Shown here piece after piece: positions 1 to 11,304 of a stretch of DNA of 64,000 nucleotides; positions within the stretch are counted from its first letter, which is position 1; each line of letters opens with the position of its first letter. A program made the position numbers and the translations under genes. The notes beneath the pieces are model-generated. The model had not been told where the DNA came from. It made no database searches and was given only the letters and a program-made list of their open reading frames with translations. The stretch comes from Mesocentrotus franciscanus (lineage: Eukaryota; Echinodermata; Echinoidea; Camarodonta; Strongylocentrotidae), in contig CP137675.1 in assembly GCA_037976565.1 (NCBI GenBank), positions 3,468,369-3,532,368 of the forward strand. Direction: 5' to 3'.

Positions 1-2198
1 GCTTAGTGTTCTATCATTCATTTTCTACACGTGCCTTGCTTTCATTCATGTCCCCACTAGAACCGCTACTGTCTTTCATGCTTCTAGCTACTCGTCTATT
101 TGATGTCATTTCATTTGCAGGTAACATTTTGATAACAGTTTCAATACACAACTAAAACTCAATACTAACAGACAACTCAAAAAGTAAATAATTAATAGCA
201 TGGATGAATGTTTATACAATGTAGTACTGAAGACAAGCTAAGTAAATGAAACTAAGAGTTCTGGTGGTCAACATCCAATAACTTTATATTCTAGAGTCTA
301 AATGTGGTCTACAGAATCAGCTATGAAAAAAGGGATAAATTTCAAGATGATTCATTGAATATAGTGACAAGATATATCCCCAAGTCCCATCTGTCAAATA
401 TCTTTACACCATGATGGCTAATGCAACCTTCTCTGTTGGAGAGTCAGGCATTGTACAATGCTCCATGCATTCTATGATCCTCTCATTTCCCCCAAACTCT
501 TACAAGTTGAGCATTCTATGCTATTCATGTGTATTGTTTGAAATCAGAACTGAATAGGCCATTTTTGTAATGTAATCAAACTTATTGCACAAATCTTTGT
601 GCTGTTCGGTAGGACAAGCCATTTTTGTCCTACCTAGCAACAATTAATGTATGCAATACGCATTCTGACTATTGAAATACAATTATTCATAACAGGTGAA
701 CAAAATGATTTGTAACGAGGCACGTAACAAAGATTTGTGCATTAAGTTTGATTACATTACAAAAATGGTCTATTCAGTTCTGATTTCATACAATACACAT
801 ACAATGCTCAACTTGTAAGAGTTTGGGGAAAATGTGAGCATTGTACAATACAAAAATGGTCTATTGAGAAACATGCACACCAGTGACACCAATATGTCAA
901 AAAATAGCCTACGATCTAATCAGACTATGCCAAGGGATGGATAATCTAACCAGTCTGATTACATGATTCAAATATGCATTCATTAATAACGGTACAATTG
1001 CTTCATAAGGTTGGCCAATCTCTTATGATTTCATTCATGTGAACTTAAAGCTCTCTCTCTGGAACATGGCCAGCAAAGTTACATCTCATCATATTTACCC
1101 AGAGTTCATCAAACAAGGTTTATGACAGCTTCATATCACAACTTACACATTAAATTGCATATTCATCTCACAGCATACTGCACTTTAAGCATCAGATGGC
1201 ATTCATAATACAACAATTAAGTGTCTCATGGAAAAACTACACAGATAGGCTCAAACACTTCCTCTAACTTGGCACTCTACCAGACCTGTTTCATAAATTC
1301 ATAATTCATTAAAGGTTTTATGATCAGTATGATACTGCTGTGAGCTTCAGTTGATGAAATATTTCTTATAAAACTTACTGTTGGACATTGGCCATTTAGT
1401 ACACCTGTTAAATACATCACTATTGTATCAGTCACAGAGTTGAATGCATCACAATGTATCCGTTAAAAGTATCACAAGTTGCATCACATTGATTTTTTTC
1501 CTTTTTATGTTGTAATGGGTCATACCTGGTTATAAGTTTCTAATAATGGGTCATTAGGTATTCATTTTTTTTTTTACATGCTATCTCCTTTTTAAAAGAT
1601 TAAGAATTTTACTTGAAGCACAAACCTATATCATATACAATATATTCTGGTAGATTTCAGCTATTGTTTTATACCAAGGCTTTGACAAGGTAATCACTGC
1701 TTTGACTTGCTGCTACACATAATAACGATGTTTTCTTTCCTATTCTTCAGAAAATTCATCCAACTCTATTGTTTTCCGGGAAGTTCCAGATCAACAGTTC
1801 TGACTTTCCTCAAAATAATCAACCTGAAATATTAGGCCTGGCTCACAGAGCCCATCTCTAACCTGACAACTCTCACATAAAGTTTGGCCTTCTCAAGACA
1901 AGCACCAGCCTCAACCAAGTCCACTTCAGAAATCATTTCATGGTAATTAAGCTATCCTATCAGGTCTCACTAATTAAGCCACAAATCCACACTGAAAATC
2001 TACTTGATTATTGCTCAAAAGAGAGATTCTTCATCTCTTTAATACAGTTTGTAGTGTACAAGTACTGGCAAGTCTAATTTGAATGCGTTCACATGTGTCC
2101 ATTGTTGCAAAGTAATGTCAAATTACTTTCCTGTGAAACTTCTTGTCACAGACTTACAAGGCACTAGGTGATGTTCCTCCTGTCCCATCGCGATTCTG
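1..2198. other. 3' flank of SMC6 copy 1
   Basis: The sequence lies downstream of the ancestral SMC6 stop and is AT-rich. It contains a 60-100 bp segment (about 480-620) repeated in inverted order at about 720-850 (cacaaatctttgt... and its complement), and a decayed copy of a possible plus-strand exon (1751-1942). No other gene is visible. Confidence 0.4.
1751..1942 (+). pseudogene. Decayed copy 1 counterpart of the plus-strand exon
   Basis: The acceptor and overall sequence align with 32682-32874, but the frame KIHPTLLFSGKFQINSSDFP runs into TAA after about 40 codons, and the donor context reads ATG|gtaatt. If the plus-strand gene is real, it too is damaged in copy 1. Confidence 0.3.
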
Positions 2199-2323
2199 CT
2201 ACTCTCCCTCCTCCATTGTATCATCTTGGGTGGCATTGGGTTCTGCTGTGATGTAACCTTGGTTCCTCTCAGGGTCGTGAAGTCGAGTTATGCGTACAGA
2301 CGGCTTTGGGGTGATCGATCTTG
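2199..2323 (-). pseudogene. SMC6: SMC6 copy 1 terminal exon with GATC duplication
   Basis: The acceptor matches copy 2 (cacag, exon start 2323), but the next bases read CAAGATCGATCACC where copy 2 has CAAGATCACC. Normal splicing gives SKIDHPKAV and an early stop. If splicing used the AG four bases downstream (cagcaag, exon start 2319), the frame SITPKPSVRITRLHDPERNQ would continue to the ancestral stop at 2199-2201. The tail is acidic (DDTMEEGE). Confidence 0.75.
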
Positions 2324-3273
2324 CTGTGAAAGACAAAAGAAAGCAAACCTCTCATTAAGACCTTCAGATAAAGTTCAGTTCTGGTCATGCGATTGCAATG
2401 TGAAAGAAACCATGGAAGCGATTGTAAGATAAATCATGTAGCACTAATTATTGGTGTATACTGTAAGGTTTAAGAATCATCAAAAGGATTATAAATTGGC
2501 TCAGTCTTGCCAAGAGTCATAAGTACTGTACACATAAATGTGTATATGGGACTACACACACATGTGGCATGAAAGTTGTGGTCCCAAACCTTTAGCTGTT
2601 ACTTGTAATATGTCATAAATGAGGGGATTTGAATAGCCAAAGTTTTTAGTTTACATTTTTTTCTTTGATACTCTTCCACGCTAACATAAAAAGAATGGAA
2701 AAGCTCACAAATTATTTTTCACCTTTCCCAGAATTCAACCTTCTCTTTAAAGCAAAGGCTACTAAACTGAAGCTTCTGATGATTGCTAAACAACATTATC
2801 TATGGATCAACACATAATCTAGATGCACAATAAAACTAAGCACCACATACATTATACCTTTGGTGGAATTCAGTTGTCAACAGCATAGTAAACAAATATA
2901 CCATGCACTGAGAGGCTCTAGTTGAAATTATGGATCGAGGTGGCAGGAATAGCAGTATTTATAATAGTGCTTTTTCTGTCGCTGAGGAATCCATAATTTC
3001 ACTAGTGGCTTGAAATAGTTCATGATATATTTGTTTTATATTTTTCAAACCAACCTTCATAAAAATAATAATAATAATAATAATTTCTGTCACTGAGGAA
3101 TTAATCCACAAATTCAAGACCGAAAGCTGGTGCTATACAAGTACTGCAGTAGTGTAGTGCAGTTACTGCGGCTCAGCGTAAATTGCACAGCGTGAGTGCC
3201 GTGACACCGCGGGAGTTGCCCGCTGGAGGCATTTGAAATCCTGTACGCTCGCTGAATATATCGAAAATATCTA

Positions 3274-3317
3274 TGACGTCATCCATGGTATAGTGCACTA
3301 TACCATGGATGACGTCA
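3274..3317. repeat. 44-bp perfect palindrome with CRE motifs at both ends
   Basis: The sequence from tgacgtcatccatggtatag through the centre tgca to its complement is perfectly self-complementary over 44 bases with no loop. Each end is TGACGTCA, the CREB/ATF consensus. It lies inside the copy 1-specific insertion. Confidence 0.9.
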
Positions 3318-3420
3318 CGGTATAGCATGACAAGTAACAGAAGTACTATTCCGGTAAACATATTACCAACATCAGACCGCCCTGACATGGTCCTTTAATT
3401 TCCACCCTCATGAAAAAGAA

Positions 3421-3828
3421 ATGTTCATCTTTGAATTGACAGTCCCATTTGAGAATAACATGACGAATAGCCATAGGTACAAGGTTAATAAGTACACACC
3501 CCTTGTTAATAACCTGAGACACTCTGGTTATAAATGTACACTGTGGTGCGTAGAAATTGGATCAAGGGGATATATTTCCGAAGAAAATAGAGCAGCACTA
3601 AAAGGGATGCTAAAATTGATAATGGTATCAAAACAAATTAAACATGTCTGTCAGACGCTGAGCCGACTAGCCCTTGTAACATCCTATGGAGTCTACCAGC
3701 TCAGAAACGAACCACAATGGACTGATGTGGATACATGTCCGTCCCTGACTCACAGGTCCTTAAATAGACACCCACTCCCTCCCCTGAACATATTGAAGAA
3801 CCCATCCTATTTTAGAGGGTCCCTGTAG
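3421..3828 (+). CDS. Retroelement protein fragment (nuclease-like C-terminal domain)
   Basis: The 135-codon frame contains FELTVPFENN ... RYKVNKYTPL ... CVEIGSRGYIS. I recognise the E-L-T-x-P-[FW]-E ... V-E-x-G-x-R-G-[FY] pattern from the region after reverse transcriptase in some animal retroelement polyproteins, where it looks like a restriction-endonuclease-type fold. That assignment is from memory. The fragment is private to copy 1, inside the insertion of about 2900-6680, and is a relic without a reverse transcriptase next to it. Confidence 0.45.
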   Translation: MFIFELTVPFENNMTNSHRYKVNKYTPLVNNLRHSGYKCTLWCVEIGSRGYISEENRAALKGMLKLIMVSKQIKHVCQTLSRLALVTSYGVYQLRNEPQWTDVDTCPSLTHRSLNRHPLPPLNILKNPSYFRGSL

Positions 3829-4776
3829 ACAATTAATCTTACAAGGGGAACAACAGTGCAAGTACGAAGGAGATATACTTTCATTTTGTTTTTCTTTCTT
3901 CAAATGTATAACTACGACAATGCTCAAATGATGTATACAACGATGCAATACCTGTTATGAAATTTATGTATTATGCAATATCTAAAATGTATTTATTTAA
4001 AGGTGATATTCTAGGATAATCCCAAATATTGAGATAATCACAGCAATAGAAAGTTTTTAACCCCCAGAATAACACTAAATGGCGTTCAACCGACAAAACA
4101 AGTTCAGAATAGTTAATTTATGCGAGTAAACTCCACCAAAATCTCGAAGTCGGAAACCCGGAAATGCACGGAATTGCCGGGTCCTCTATTCTTGACGTCA
4201 CGACCGGGGATCATGGGCTGAGTGAGTGAATGCCAATGATATGCCCACGTAAATGCTATCCTGTTAGAGCTTCAATTTTTCTTGTTAACGAGTTTATGTG
4301 ATAGATTTTCTGTTTTTATTTGAATGAAGAATAACTAAGCAACGTTTTCCAGTCGCTGATTTCTTTTTATATCCTCACATTATCCTTTTTGGTAGAGTTT
4401 TAAGACGGGTTTACTGCTTGGAAAATAAGGTTAAATCATATGCAGGTATGAATAGGCGGGTGTACATATACATTATCTTGTCATCAGATAAGGTACAGGA
4501 GCAGTTTTGTGAAACGAATAGGCCTAGAACTGTGACTGTAATTATCATGGATGTGTTTGACTGCCTCAAAAAAGGATACAGAACCATTTAAATATTTGTT
4601 TTAAATATATATATCACACTTGAACGAGATCAAGCTTCCTCTATTTAGCGGACGACGTCTATGAGCGATATTCATCCGCGCGAGTGATACGGCTCTTGCA
4701 CGAACGTTCGTGAAGCGAGCGGAATCGGCAGGTAAGATCAGACCAGGCCCCTGCTCTAGGCGGCTTGTTGAACGTA

Positions 4777-4921
4777 CATCGCCGAAATTGAACTCCGTGT
4801 TGAAATTCTTGCAGCCGTATTTTAAACTGTTACTGTCAATGGATGACGTCATCTTCCTCCATGCGCAGTAACAGTTTAAAATACGGCTGCAAGAATTTCA
4901 TGGAGCTCAATTTCGGCGATG
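4777..4921. repeat. Long hairpin with TGACGTCA in the loop
   Basis: The arms are 4777-4835 and 4866-4921, complementary with a few mismatches (catcgccgaaattgaact... and its complement). The 30-base loop contains TGACGTCA at 4844-4851. It probably belongs to the surrounding inverted-repeat element. Confidence 0.8.
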
Positions 4922-5208
4922 AAAATCCGGAAAAAGACCCTTAAACGCATCATACAGTCAATCTGGTAAGTGGAACCGATGTAGTTTAGCCTAGGCCTAA
5001 TTTACAATAATAAATGCATCGGATATGCATCGGGTAAAATGTAGTATTTTGGGCATAAGTTTACTGCTCGGACGCGAGCAGTAGTTTGCAATGCAGTCAC
5101 TATGGTCGGCTTCTGTCTCTAAAGAGAGGAGCCGACCCTACCCAAATCAGAGGCTAACGAACGAAAGAGACAGAAATCTTTGGTCTAGAGCGCTAGGTGC
5201 TACTGCCG

Positions 5209-5385
5209 CTACTCCCCGGCCCCGGCTGCAGGAACGTCGACATCTCCTTGCTCTCCGACTTCTCTATCGTCTTCTCCCCCACTTGTACTTGCGTCCTCCC
5301 AACTTCCATCATCCTCGTCTGCACTATCGTCCCTTTTTCCTTCATTACTTTCATCATCTTTCTCCATAAACTCTTCAAAATCCAT
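5209..5385 (-). CDS. Small acidic ORF, unidentified
   Basis: The 58-codon frame starts MDFEEFMEKDDESNEG and is about one third Asp/Glu, ending VDVPAAGAGE and a stop. It lies inside the inverted-repeat element of copy 1. It may be the first exon or a relic of an element-encoded protein. Low sequence complexity means it could also be chance. Confidence 0.25.
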   Translation of the reverse strand: MDFEEFMEKDDESNEGKRDDSADEDDGSWEDASTSGGEDDREVGEQGDVDVPAAGAGE

Positions 5386-6258
5386 AAAAGATCGTTCTCG
5401 TCAAACTCTCCAGCCATTATCAATTGATATAATTATATAATATGTACCGTACGTGAATCGAAAGTGTATATGTATAAAGCGAGCTATATAGACCGAACGC
5501 GAGAAAGACTCAAACGAAGCCAAACGACCGGATCTACTTTACCGAGCACACGAAAACAATCTCACCAAATTCAACACACTCAAACAAAATTACATGGTGA
5601 AAATATCGACTAATAGCGCATCGTTGGCTTGTTTATGTCATAATTCTGAAAAAGGGAATTGATATTAGTACTATGAAATATTAGGGAAGGTGAAGAATTC
5701 TACATAGAGTTATGAAACTAAACTTTGAAACTAAATTGCAGAAATTTGTATCTCTCTGCCCATGTTTTCTATGGAACATCCGGGTACGTGAATATACTCG
5801 TCCCCGGGCGTGACGTCACAAATAGTGGACCAGCTCCGTGACTGACTTTCTAGGCAAAGAGAGGAGGCTATTTTTCGACATTTCAGTTGAGGATATCCAG
5901 TAGCTAGAAGATTGTTTTGATATGCAATGAAAATGAACAACTTCGAAATAACATAGGCTTGCCGTAGGTACCAAATTAATGGACATTTATTGTCCTAGAA
6001 TATGAGCTTTAAGAAACCATTTTGTATTTAAATACTACATGTATACCATTCCACGTTTGAGTTAAGTAATATCTATCCGTGTAGAAAGACAATTTAGATG
6101 TAATAATCACGGCCCACATTCGTAAAACAAACTATTAGTATCACAATCATAGTAATAACATATATGCTAGAGAAACTATTATAATGTCGCAAAACCAAGC
6201 ATAATGCACTTATTTCTGGTTACATTTCTACTATTCCAACTGGTATTTAAGATCGCGA

Positions 6259-6437
6259 AAGATATATATATATATGTATGTGTGTGTGTATATGCGTGTA
6301 TATGTGCACGTGCGCGTGTGCGTGTGTGTGTATGTGTGCATATGTATGTATATATATATATATATATATGTTTATGCGTATATATGTGTGTATAATGTGT
6401 ACGTATGTGTATGTGTATGTGTGCGTATATGTATATG
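6259..6437. repeat. TA/TG dinucleotide microsatellite
   Basis: The tract is mixed (TA)n and (TG)n of about 180 bp. Open frames on both strands (repeats of Y/V/C/I or H/T/Y/I) are by-products of the repeat. Confidence 0.95.
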
Positions 6438-6824
6438 CATTATTAGAATCGGATTGCTTATTACCGTTGAGGAATCTCAACTTCGTATTTTTCTTTCCAT
6501 TATTTTGTTAGCTATTCTCTTCATTTGCTTTATATGTTTCCTATATTGTACATGTTGTATATGTCTTGTATACCCTGCCAGTGACACAACTGTGTATTGT
6601 ATACTACATTGTGTCATGGACCTGGGTTCAAATGTTTATACTTCTTTGTTTATTACGCTGAATAAAGATGAAACATATATAACTGAGTGAATGTGTCCAT
6701 GAAGAAGAAAAAAAGTGCACTAAATGCACCCATGAACGCATACTATTAAGGAAGGATTTGATTGCACCCTCATGAAAATTGATGAATAATTTCTGACGAA
6801 ATAATCCTGAACATGGCATCTTAC

Positions 6825-6922
6825 CTCATATCTTGTGGAGTAAGGAAAATAAATTGACGGATTGGTTGATCTTCGGCAAACTTTAGCAATAGCTCAATGC
6901 AGATCTTTCTATTCATCATGTC
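6825..6922 (-). pseudogene. SMC6: SMC6 copy 1 penultimate exon
   Basis: The exon is 98 nt and encodes DMMNRKICIELLL...FIFLTPQDM, with AG left over for the next codon. Acceptor (ttctcag) and donor (gtaag) are intact. It is closer to the family consensus than the copy 2 exon because it keeps LTPQ. Confidence 0.85.
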
Positions 6923-7021
6923 CTGAGAAGAAATGAATTATATGTAAATTTATATGAGGAGAGACATAGGAAAGGGAAATGAGAGACAGGGAGGGGGGTT
7001 GAAATGTGTGTGTGTGTGAGA

Positions 7022-7231
7022 AAGCAATAGAGAGATGGAGAGAGAGAGGGGTGTGAGAGGGAGAGGGAGCAGGAGGAGAGGGAGAGGGAGGAGAGGGAGA
7101 GGGAGGAGAGGGAGAGGGAGGAGAGAGAGAGTGAAAGAGAGAGAGAGGGATGGATGGAGGGAGGGAGGGAAGGAGAGAGGGTGGAGGGAGGGAGGGAGGG
7201 AAGCAGAGAGAGAGAGAGAGTGAGAGAGAGA
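7022..7231. repeat. GA-rich microsatellite/minisatellite
   Basis: This is a purine-rich plus strand with (AG)n, (GGGA)n and a gagggagagggag unit. The matching intron of copy 2 (34470-34600) has a shorter version, so the array predates the duplication and has changed length since. Confidence 0.95.
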
Positions 7232-7474
7232 ATTTTCTCTTATAAACCTTCATTACAGAACAGCAGGTGGACATATTTTAGACTCTTGTTAGAGCATTTG
7301 ATATTGATAGTAGTAGCACATGCATCAATGAGGTAATGATTATATAAAAATAATGGCCTTATGCAAAAAAGAAAAGAAAAGAAAAAAAAGAAAGAAAAGA
7401 AAAGAAATTATAAAAAGAAAAAGATAGAATGAAAAAAATATAGTTTGCTGGTTGTTTGAGAATTGTTGGACAAC

Positions 7475-8275
7475 TTCTGTAGAACCCATTTTCCCATAAG
7501 ACAGAACAAACAAACTTGGCCATTACAAATGGGTGAGAATTTCATACAACTTCTGTAGAACTGACTTTCCCTTGGGACAGAACAAACAAACTTGGCCATA
7601 ACATATGGGTGACCATTCCATACAACTTCTGTAGAACCGACATCCAATTGGGACAGAACAAACAAACTTGGCCATTACATATGGGTGACCATTCCATACA
7701 ACTTCTGTAGAACCGACATCCCTCGGGACAGAACAAACTTTGCCTTTACATATGGGTGACCATTCCATACTATTTCTGTAGAACAGACTTTCCCTTGGGA
7801 CAGAATGAACAAACTTGGCCATTATATGGGTGACCATTCCCTACAACTTCTGTAGAATCCACTACATATGGGTGACCATTCCATACAACTTCTGTAGAAC
7901 CCACTTTCCCTTGTGACAGAATGAACAAACTTGGCCACTACATATGGGTGACCATTCCATACAATTAACTTCTGTAGAACCGACTTTCCCTTGTGACAAA
8001 ATGAACAAACTTGGCCACTACATATGGGTGACCATTCCATACAAATTCTGTAGCACCCACTTTCCCTTGGGACAGATCAAACAAACTTGGCCACTACATA
8101 TGGGTGACATTCCATAAAACCTCTGTAGAACCCACTTTCCCTTGGGACAGAACAAACAAACTTGGCCATTACATTTGGGTAACCATTCCATTCAATTTCT
8201 GTAGAACAGACTTTCTCTTGGGACAGAACAAACAAACTTGGCCACTCCTTGAGGGTGACCATTCCATAAAACTGA
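7475..8275. repeat. Roughly 75-bp minisatellite, about ten units
   Basis: The unit begins near cttggccactacatatgggt and continues gaccattccatacaacttct, gtagaacc, actttcccttgggacagaac and aaacaaa. Units vary by short deletions, for example a shortened one near 7855. The array lies in the intron before the Walker B exon. The same array in copy 2 has been split by two transposons (34850-35103, 36230-36363, 38249-38285). Confidence 0.9.
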
Positions 8276-8375
8276 AGCAAAACAAATTTTTTAATAGGAA
8301 AGAAGCAAAAGTGGCCACTATGAACAATATTAGCTGTAGTTGGTTATAGTAGGTTAGGGTTGGGTTCAAACTTAC

Positions 8376-8534
8376 CATGAAAACATCAAATTCATCCATG
8401 GCCCTGAAGGGGGATTCCACAGACTCCCAGAGGGCCATGATAAGGCACACTGTGGAGAATGATCTCTCTCCACCTGACAGGCTTCTCACATCCTTGGACA
8501 CATCCTTGGCCTTCTGGCTCTCTCCTGGATCAAC
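8376..8534 (-). pseudogene. SMC6: SMC6 copy 1 head exon (C-loop, Walker B), locally intact
   Basis: The exon is 53 codons, phase 0, with acceptor ttgtcag and donor gtaag. It encodes [10 protein letters not shown], then [14 protein letters not shown]. It differs from the copy 2 exon at about 6 of 159 bases, of which about four change an amino acid. The exon itself is open; the copy is disabled by lesions elsewhere. Confidence 0.85.
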
Positions 8535-9231
8535 CTGACAAATCAATTTAAAGATAAACTTGAGTTCTGGTAATGCTATTACACTGCGAAGAATATGCCT
8601 GCAAACAAGGTTTTGGAACGATCAAAATGAATAAAAACAAACTGACTCAGTCTTGCTGAAAACTACACGTACTGCAAACAGAAACGGGTGTATGGGACTA
8701 CACTCACATGTTACACATTTCTAAGCTATTTATCCTCATATTTCAAATATTTTTATATTTTAGGGGACATTTTTACTACAACAATCTTCTGAATTATCAT
8801 AAAAAGAGCGAGAAAGCTCACAAATTTATTGCTATCTAATCTAACTTACCACTTATGTTATTGATTTGTGGCTGTGTGTAGTATGACATAGACTGTTTCG
8901 CTAATTATCTAAATAGGAAGGATAATTAACAGTTGCAATTTTATGAAACAGATTTGCTCAATTTTGATAGAAAACCTGGACAGATTAATTTGTATCTTCA
9001 ACAAGAAGATTAAGTTCTGATAGAGTTGAAAAATAATTTATTTTTGAAACATCCAACTGCCAGAAGCTAGTTACTATAGGTTGCAGAATGTTTAATAACT
9101 ATTTAAAATTTAGAAGTAAATTTCTCAACTAAGATAATAAAATAAATCTTTCAGGTATTATGCATGGTCAATATAAAGGCACTCATTTCAGCACTATCGT
9201 ATTTTACTCTTTAAACATTGTGACATCTTAC

Positions 9232-9394
9232 CTTGAGGATAAGTTCCTCTTTCGGATGATCGAATATGAGCTGACCCACATAGCCACGAGCTAGTGGACA
9301 TCATGGCTATGAAGAAGTACTTGGTTCTCTGCGCTATGTAACTACGTATGTCCTTTAATACCACACACCGCTGCTCAAGGATCACGTCCAGTTT
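9232..9394 (-). pseudogene. SMC6: SMC6 copy 1 pre-head exon with 4-bp insertion
   Basis: The exon is 163 nt against 159 in copy 2. The plus strand reads cacgagctagtgg where copy 2 reads cacgagtgg, so a CTAG-like block is inserted at 9291-9294. The frame is lost after MMST and the GQLIFDH motif is no longer encoded. It is a hard lesion, not a homopolymer change. Confidence 0.85.
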
Positions 9395-9560
9395 CTGAAA
9401 AAGAAATAAATATAAAGGGAAATATTTTTTTTAAATGTGCATCATGGTGTTGAATTATTACTTGCATTTTGGCTATCAAGAAATGCAACGCCTTGAGCAG
9501 GACAGACTGCTAATCAAGGATCGTTTTTATTTTCTGAAAAATAAATAAATATCATGGTTT

Positions 9561-9931
9561 TCAATTTGTTGATTTTGTTGCTGTTATTATTAAGTGATGC
9601 ATATCCTTGTGCACCTTTTGAGAATAATCATTTTTCAGTTTTAGAAGAGAAATGCATTGGAAAAGTTGGATGAACATGTACTAGGTTGTAGTGTTGGAAA
9701 ATGTAATAGTATGTATGTCCTTCCTGCCATTATAAGGAACTTGTATTGATCTTGAGGATGCCTTATAGTTGATTAAGAATCATTCCAATTTGGAAAATGA
9801 AAGAGTAATACAAAGATAAAATTCTGATTCATTACTTAGCTCTTTCGTGGTTAAGTGTAAACTGAAATGGACATACAACATTAATCCCATCTTGAGGGAC
9901 CCTTCACTAGTTTTGGATTTTGTCACACAAT
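9561..9931. other. Unusually conserved intron block (pairs with 39721-40091)
   Basis: About five mismatches and no internal indel in some 370 bp against copy 2, while the flanking intron differs by several percent with frequent indels. It carries no open frame or RNA structure that I recognise. Confidence 0.6.
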
Positions 9932-10271
9932 CATTTTTTTCCTTCATTTTATAATGTGGGATATTTGCTAGAACAAGTCAATTAATAGACAAGGTTCCCA
10001 CAGAAATTCGAGGACCAAAATCCATTCCATGACTTTTCATGACCCATTTTTGCCCTTTTTTGATGACTAGATAAGTAAAGTTTTGGTATGGGTTGCAGCA
10101 TCCAAGCAGCATATAAATACCATGGAATGATATATATTGTTTCATGTTTGTGATGGCCTCCACCTCCTCTCACAATTTCCATGACTTTGGGGATTCCCCC
10201 TTTAGACCATAGGACAAATTGATCAAGTGACTGAACCACTCTATGGGGTTAACAACACAATTGTCTCGTAC

Positions 10272-10370
10272 CTTTACAAACTTCCTCATGCTTCTAATTT
10301 GCTTCTTGACTTTTCATAATTCTTCCTGGCTTCATCATATAGCTTGGTGATAACCTCAGGATCTCCTTGC
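10272..10370 (-). pseudogene. SMC6: SMC6 copy 1 coiled-coil exon with 1-bp deletion
   Basis: Compared with the 100-nt copy 2 exon, one A is missing (tatgaaaagtc against tataaaaaagtc). The reading shifts to SRSKLEA and then TGA. As a homopolymer deletion, this lesion taken alone could be a sequencing error. Confidence 0.75.
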
Positions 10371-11304
10371 CTAGTGATCAGAAAAAATAGGAAGACATTC
10401 TTCATATGTTTATAAACCAGTTACAACGGAAGCATAATTATGCTTTTCCTACAAATAATGCCCATTCCATCAAAACAAGTGATACATGTATGCTTGAGTG
10501 CATAATAACTGAAGCTTGGCCATTGCCGCATTAACAGTACTCAGCAATTTGGACCCTCAGTAAAAATGCACTTTACAAATCCAACTACTACCGGTATCAC
10601 CAATACCATCATCATCATCCCCTAAATCCCCTCCCCTCCCCACCTCCAACCTTATTTATCCATTTGTTTCACTTTTCTGCTTTCATTCAAATAACTACCT
10701 GTAACAAGGGTTTGATCCATGTTAAAATCCAGCCATATGACTTAATTCACCACTAAAATCTCGTGGAAAATGAAAAAGACATTGTACATTACTATTACAC
10801 ATATTTCTTTTGAAGTAGAACATAGTAAATGGAAAGTTCCTCTAAATAACTCACATGTTCTGCTCCTTCGCAATCCTCTTGCTGATCTGCTTGATTTCTT
10901 TGTCAATGTTGCTAACTTTTCTCGACACCTTCAGCCTTTCTGGATAGATCTCCATGGCTTTTGATATTGCATCCTGAACATCAAAACAGAATTTAAGAGA
11001 AGTTTGCATTCTGGTAAAGGAGATCATTTCTTTGAAAGCTTTCTCACTCTTTCTATTAACATGAGAGAGGAATATCATAGTAGCAATATCCCATATAAAG
11101 GATTGCTCCTGTAGTGCTCTCACATTTTATTAGACATGGTTTCCAAATTTGGACCAAAGTTTGATGCCACATGTTTGTGAAGTCCTTTATACCCATGTCT
11201 GTGTCAGGTTCTTTTTATTGTTGGTGATTTTCAGCAAGATTTAGTCACTTTAATATGATTTTGATGATTCCAATTTAATTGAAAAAACAAACCAAACTAT
11301 GAAG

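Larger units (their letters stand above)
3996..6014. mobile_element. Large inverted-repeat element (copy 1 only)
   Basis: The left end, ttaaaggtgatattctaggataat, is mirrored at the right end, where the complement reads ttaaagctcatattctaggacaat. Both arms carry TGACGTCA next to a CCGGGG-type block (4193 and 5811) in inverted orientation. Inside are a 59/56-bp hairpin (4777-4921), a second hairpin near 5060 (tactgctcg/cgagcagta) and an acidic ORF. No transposase is recognisable. It is absent from the matching intron of copy 2 (about 33860-33920). Confidence 0.5.

Noticed and set aside
6204..6690. Tyr/Val/Cys-rich ORFs
   Set aside because: They are translations of the TA/TG dinucleotide tract.
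7475..8275. CRISPR-like direct repeats
   Set aside because: The genome is eukaryotic, and the whole 75-bp unit repeats without unique spacers; it is a minisatellite.
7408..8280. ORFs with repeated FCPKGK, WNGHPY and QKLYGMV
   Set aside because: They come from the 75-bp minisatellite and have no splice or start context.
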